NCBI GenBank assembly: GCA_016929495.1 | Contig: JAFGIS010000069.1 | Coordinates: 1-52,118, forward strand | Length of the DNA stretch: 52,118 nt | Reading direction: 5' to 3' | From: Polyangiaceae bacterium | Lineage (GTDB): Bacteria > Myxococcota_A > Polyangia > Polyangiales > Polyangiaceae | Part shown: one piece after another, positions 50,070 through 52,118 of the stretch | How positions within the stretch are numbered: position 1 is the first letter of the stretch | Layout: the number at the start of each line of letters is the position of its first letter | Program-made: the position numbers and the translations under genes | The notes under the pieces: model-generated | Database searches by the model: none | Told to the model about the DNA's origin: nothing | The model's input: only the letters and a program-made list of their open reading frames with translations

Positions 50070-51875
50070 TCACGGCGAGGCCCGCTGGGCGCGGGCACTC
50101 TGGCGTGCGCGTTCGAGGCGTTGCTCGATCCCCCGCGTACCCGGACTGAGGGACAGTGCGATCTGGTACTCGGCGATCGCGTCCGAGTAGCGTCCGTGGC
50201 TGAAGGCGACGTTTCCGAGATTCAAGTGCGCGTTGAGGGACCGCGGGAAAAGGCGGACGGCCTCGCGGAAATGCTCGACGGCCTCCGCTTCGAAGCCGAA
50301 CCGCAAGAGCAGCAAGCCGAGGTTGTTGTGGATCGAGGAGACAGACCGCGCGCGTGTGCCGACGGTGCTGGGATGCTTGGCCAAGACGGACCTGTAGTGT
50401 TCAATGGCCTTCGCACGATCTCCCTTCTGTGCCCAGACCAGCCCGAGCGCAATGTCGGCATTGAGATAGTCGGGATTGAACGTAAGGGACTTCGTGAGCC
50501 ATTCGAGGGCCTCGTCGAGCCGTCTCGCCTGCATGTGCTCCTGGGCGATACAGTAGTAGGCCAAGAAGCTCCGCGGATTCACCTCGAGCGTCCGGGCAAA
50601 CAAGGATTCTGTCGAGCGCCACAGCCTCGCCTGCTGGAAGCTCAGACCGGCGAGGACCACCAGGACGGCGACGGTGGCGCGATACGATCCGGCGAACGCG
50701 TGGAAGTGGATCAAGATCCCAGCGACCATCACGCTGACGCCCAGCATGGGAACGTACAGGTAGTGGTCGGCAACGGTCGAGATGTCCTGGAACCCGAAAG
50801 GAACGAAGCCCAGCACCGGCGCGATCGACACGAGGAAGATGGCCCAGCCGCAGGATACCAAGCCGTACCCGCCTGCATCCGCCGAGGAAGACCCGGGGCG
50901 AACGAGCGATCTGACCACGACTGCCACGCCGGCCACCAGCAAAACGCCCTCGATGGCCAACTGCCAGCCCGAAATGCGGCTGAGCACGTATCGCGGAGAC
51001 AGTCCGTAGTCGACGGCGAGCGGATAGGGGACCAACACCTTGTAGAGGTAGAAAGCGAATGCATCCGCCGCCACGCCGAGTCTCTGCGATGCGGTCGGGA
51101 TGAAGTTCAGATCGGCGTTGGGCTGTAGGTGCTTGGTCACGAGCAAGAGAGGCAGCACGAGCAAGCCGTACACAGCGGGCATGACCGCGCTCTTTCGCAG
51201 ACTCAATCCCAGGACCACTCGATCCACGAGCAGGACGATGGCGGGAAAGACGATCGCGGAGGGTTTCGAGAGCATGGCAGCGACGAAGCAGGCGGCGGTC
51301 AGGACCCGTCCGGTCGAGCGATAGTGCCACCACAGCCCCAGCAGGCCGAACATCGCCGCCAAGGCGCCTTTCAATTCGGAAACCCACGCGACGGTTTCGA
51401 CCTGCACGGGATGGATCGCGAAGAAGAGGGCCGATATCAGCGCAATCGCGGGGTCGGCAGCGTCGCCCTGGGTCGCTTCGTTCTTGCGGCGGACCTCGAG
51501 CAGGATCCGCACCAAGAGGAACACCAGCGCGGTGTTCGCAAGATGAACGGCGAGATTGAGCGTGTGGAAGAGCCAAGCGTTCTCGTGGAGCGTGCCGAAC
51601 AGGCTTCCCACCATCGTCACGGCCCACCAGACCGAGTAGGTGATCGGGATGTACAGGTTGAAATACGGCTTGGTCCAGAATGCCGCGAGGCCAGCGACCG
51701 ACATTCTCCTGAGCTGCGGGTTGTCGAAAAGGTGACTGTAGTCGTCGAGGCGGACGAAGCCGGCGAACAAGACCGGGGACAGGGCCAGTGCCGTCACGGG
51801 GAGCAAGACTGCCAGCATGCGAGCTCGGCTCGGTGTTCTCTTCGAAGTGGACTTCGAGTTCCGCGCTGACGCCAT
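50070..51875 (-). CDS. GT-C-type membrane glycosyltransferase with C-terminal TPRs (TMTC-like)
   Basis: 601 residues from ATG 51875 (MASARNSKSTSKR); starts further up would lie in the adjacent MITE and are unlikely. About eleven to twelve membrane helices fill residues 18-420. GFVRLDDYSHLFDNP in the first loop holds an acidic pair as in GT-C enzymes. HPVQVETVAWVSELKG and VADHYLYVPMLG are shared with animal/bacterial TMTC O-mannosyltransferases (DUF1736 region). The last ~170 residues are four or five TPRs (AKAIEHYRSVLAKHP, AVEHFREAVRLFPRSLNAHLNLG). It probably transfers a lipid-linked sugar, likely mannose, to proteins at the inner membrane. The 24 bases before its start touch MITE copy 2. 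Confidence 0.88.
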   Translation of the reverse strand: MASARNSKSTSKRTPSRARMLAVLLPVTALALSPVLFAGFVRLDDYSHLFDNPQLRRMSVAGLAAFWTKPYFNLYIPITYSVWWAVTMVGSLFGTLHENAWLFHTLNLAVHLANTALVFLLVRILLEVRRKNEATQGDAADPAIALISALFFAIHPVQVETVAWVSELKGALAAMFGLLGLWWHYRSTGRVLTAACFVAAMLSKPSAIVFPAIVLLVDRVVLGLSLRKSAVMPAVYGLLVLPLLLVTKHLQPNADLNFIPTASQRLGVAADAFAFYLYKVLVPYPLAVDYGLSPRYVLSRISGWQLAIEGVLLVAGVAVVVRSLVRPGSSSADAGGYGLVSCGWAIFLVSIAPVLGFVPFGFQDISTVADHYLYVPMLGVSVMVAGILIHFHAFAGSYRATVAVLVVLAGLSFQQARLWRSTESLFARTLEVNPRSFLAYYCIAQEHMQARRLDEALEWLTKSLTFNPDYLNADIALGLVWAQKGDRAKAIEHYRSVLAKHPSTVGTRARSVSSIHNNLGLLLLRFGFEAEAVEHFREAVRLFPRSLNAHLNLGNVAFSHGRYSDAIAEYQIALSLSPGTRGIEQRLERARQSARAQRASP

Positions 51876-51896
51876 GCGCGCCAGTATACGCTGCTC

Positions 51897-52037
51897 TAGT
51901 GGCGTGTCTCCGAGACACGCCACAAGATTGCAGGCCCGTGTCCTGGCTCAGACTGCGGGCATTCGCCGCAAGACCCGACGGCTTCGCCCCGTTCTAGGCC
52001 GTCGAGTTTCGCGGCGAATCACGGAGACAGGGCACTA
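51897..52037 (-). mobile_element. MITE copy 2, TA-flanked, 137 bp, inverted relative to copy 1
   Basis: The element 51899-52035 is bounded by TA at 51897-51898 and 52036-52037, in CTAG on both sides. The left end is a perfect 11 bp hairpin (GTGGCGTGTCT 51899-51909, AGACACGCCAC 51913-51923). The right end read inward on the other strand starts GTGCCCTGTCTCCG, matching the left end GTGGCGTGTCTCCG in 12 of 14 positions. A second long stem of about 22 bp with three mismatches lies inside (about 51960-52019). The core is about 89% identical to copy 1. It begins 22 bases before the glycosyltransferase start and lies in its 5' region. Confidence 0.8.
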
Positions 52038-52118
52038 GCGGGGCTCTGCCCCAGCCCGACCAGGCATGGTGGAGACTGATAGGTTGTGCTGGCTGACGCG
52101 CCGGAGCCCCGCGTCGAC

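Noticed and set aside
1-52118. CRISPR arrays, tRNA or rRNA genes
   Set aside because: No regularly spaced identical repeats with unique spacers, and no recognisable T-loop (GTTCGA-x2-C with paired stems) or rRNA conserved block was found by eye; a tool search (tRNAscan-SE, Infernal) would be decisive.

Overview
The window is about 52 kb of very GC-rich, densely coded bacterial DNA with no rRNA, tRNA, CRISPR array or intact transposase that I can recognise. The gene content points to a myxobacterium of the Polyangiales/Sorangium type. Signs of this are many lipoproteins with Gly/Ala/Thr-rich linkers, Myxococcus-type cysteine-rich (DUF4215) repeats, fibro-slime domains, a MYXO-CTERM-like sorting tail, a Ser/Thr kinase next to a PEGA protein, and a DUF4388 protein. 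This is inference from gene content; no phylogenetic marker was compared.

Layout. 1-0.9 kb: 3' end of a low-complexity surface protein. 0.9-4.8 kb (minus): an operon of a kinase, a TPR/PEGA membrane protein and a small membrane protein, headed by the decayed C-terminal end of a sigma-54 activator. 5.8-9.3 kb: a SAM methyltransferase, a VWA lipoprotein and an unknown lipoprotein. 9.5-14.6 kb: housekeeping genes (amino acid permease, hemW, lepA, GNAT). 14.9-19.9 kb: lipoproteins, a MYXO-CTERM-like protein, a small four-helix membrane protein and a TIM-barrel isomerase-like protein. 19.9-36.6 kb: three paralogous giant lipoproteins (1071, 1295 and 735 aa), each built as Cys-rich repeats, fibro-slime domain, Cys-rich repeats. 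Between them lie an acyl-ACP thioesterase, an NAD-dependent reductase, a TetR regulator divergent from a methyltransferase, and a Sel1-like lipoprotein. 37.1-39.6 kb: a three-gene ECF sigma factor operon. 39.8-48.8 kb: two VWA lipoproteins, TPR and proline-rich envelope proteins and a DUF4388 protein. 49-52 kb: a Cys/His (transglutaminase-like?) lipoprotein and a GT-C/TPR membrane protein.

The least expected content is between genes. Two 123-137 bp palindromic elements, about 89% identical over an 82 bp core and in opposite orientation, are each bounded by TA and have related ends (44.86 and 51.90 kb). A third, unrelated 137 bp TA-bounded inverted-repeat element lies at 24.49 kb. These look like non-autonomous Tc1/IS630-type MITEs. 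Two gene fossils are readable: the C-terminal end of a sigma-54 AAA+ activator before the kinase (4.44-4.83 kb), and a frameshifted scrap of glucose-6-phosphate dehydrogenase (41.95-42.07 kb).

The genes suggest a cell investing heavily in secreted, disulfide-rich and adhesive surface proteins, with several signalling modules. Most lipoproteins have no assignable function from sequence alone. The last 80 bases hold nothing I can identify.
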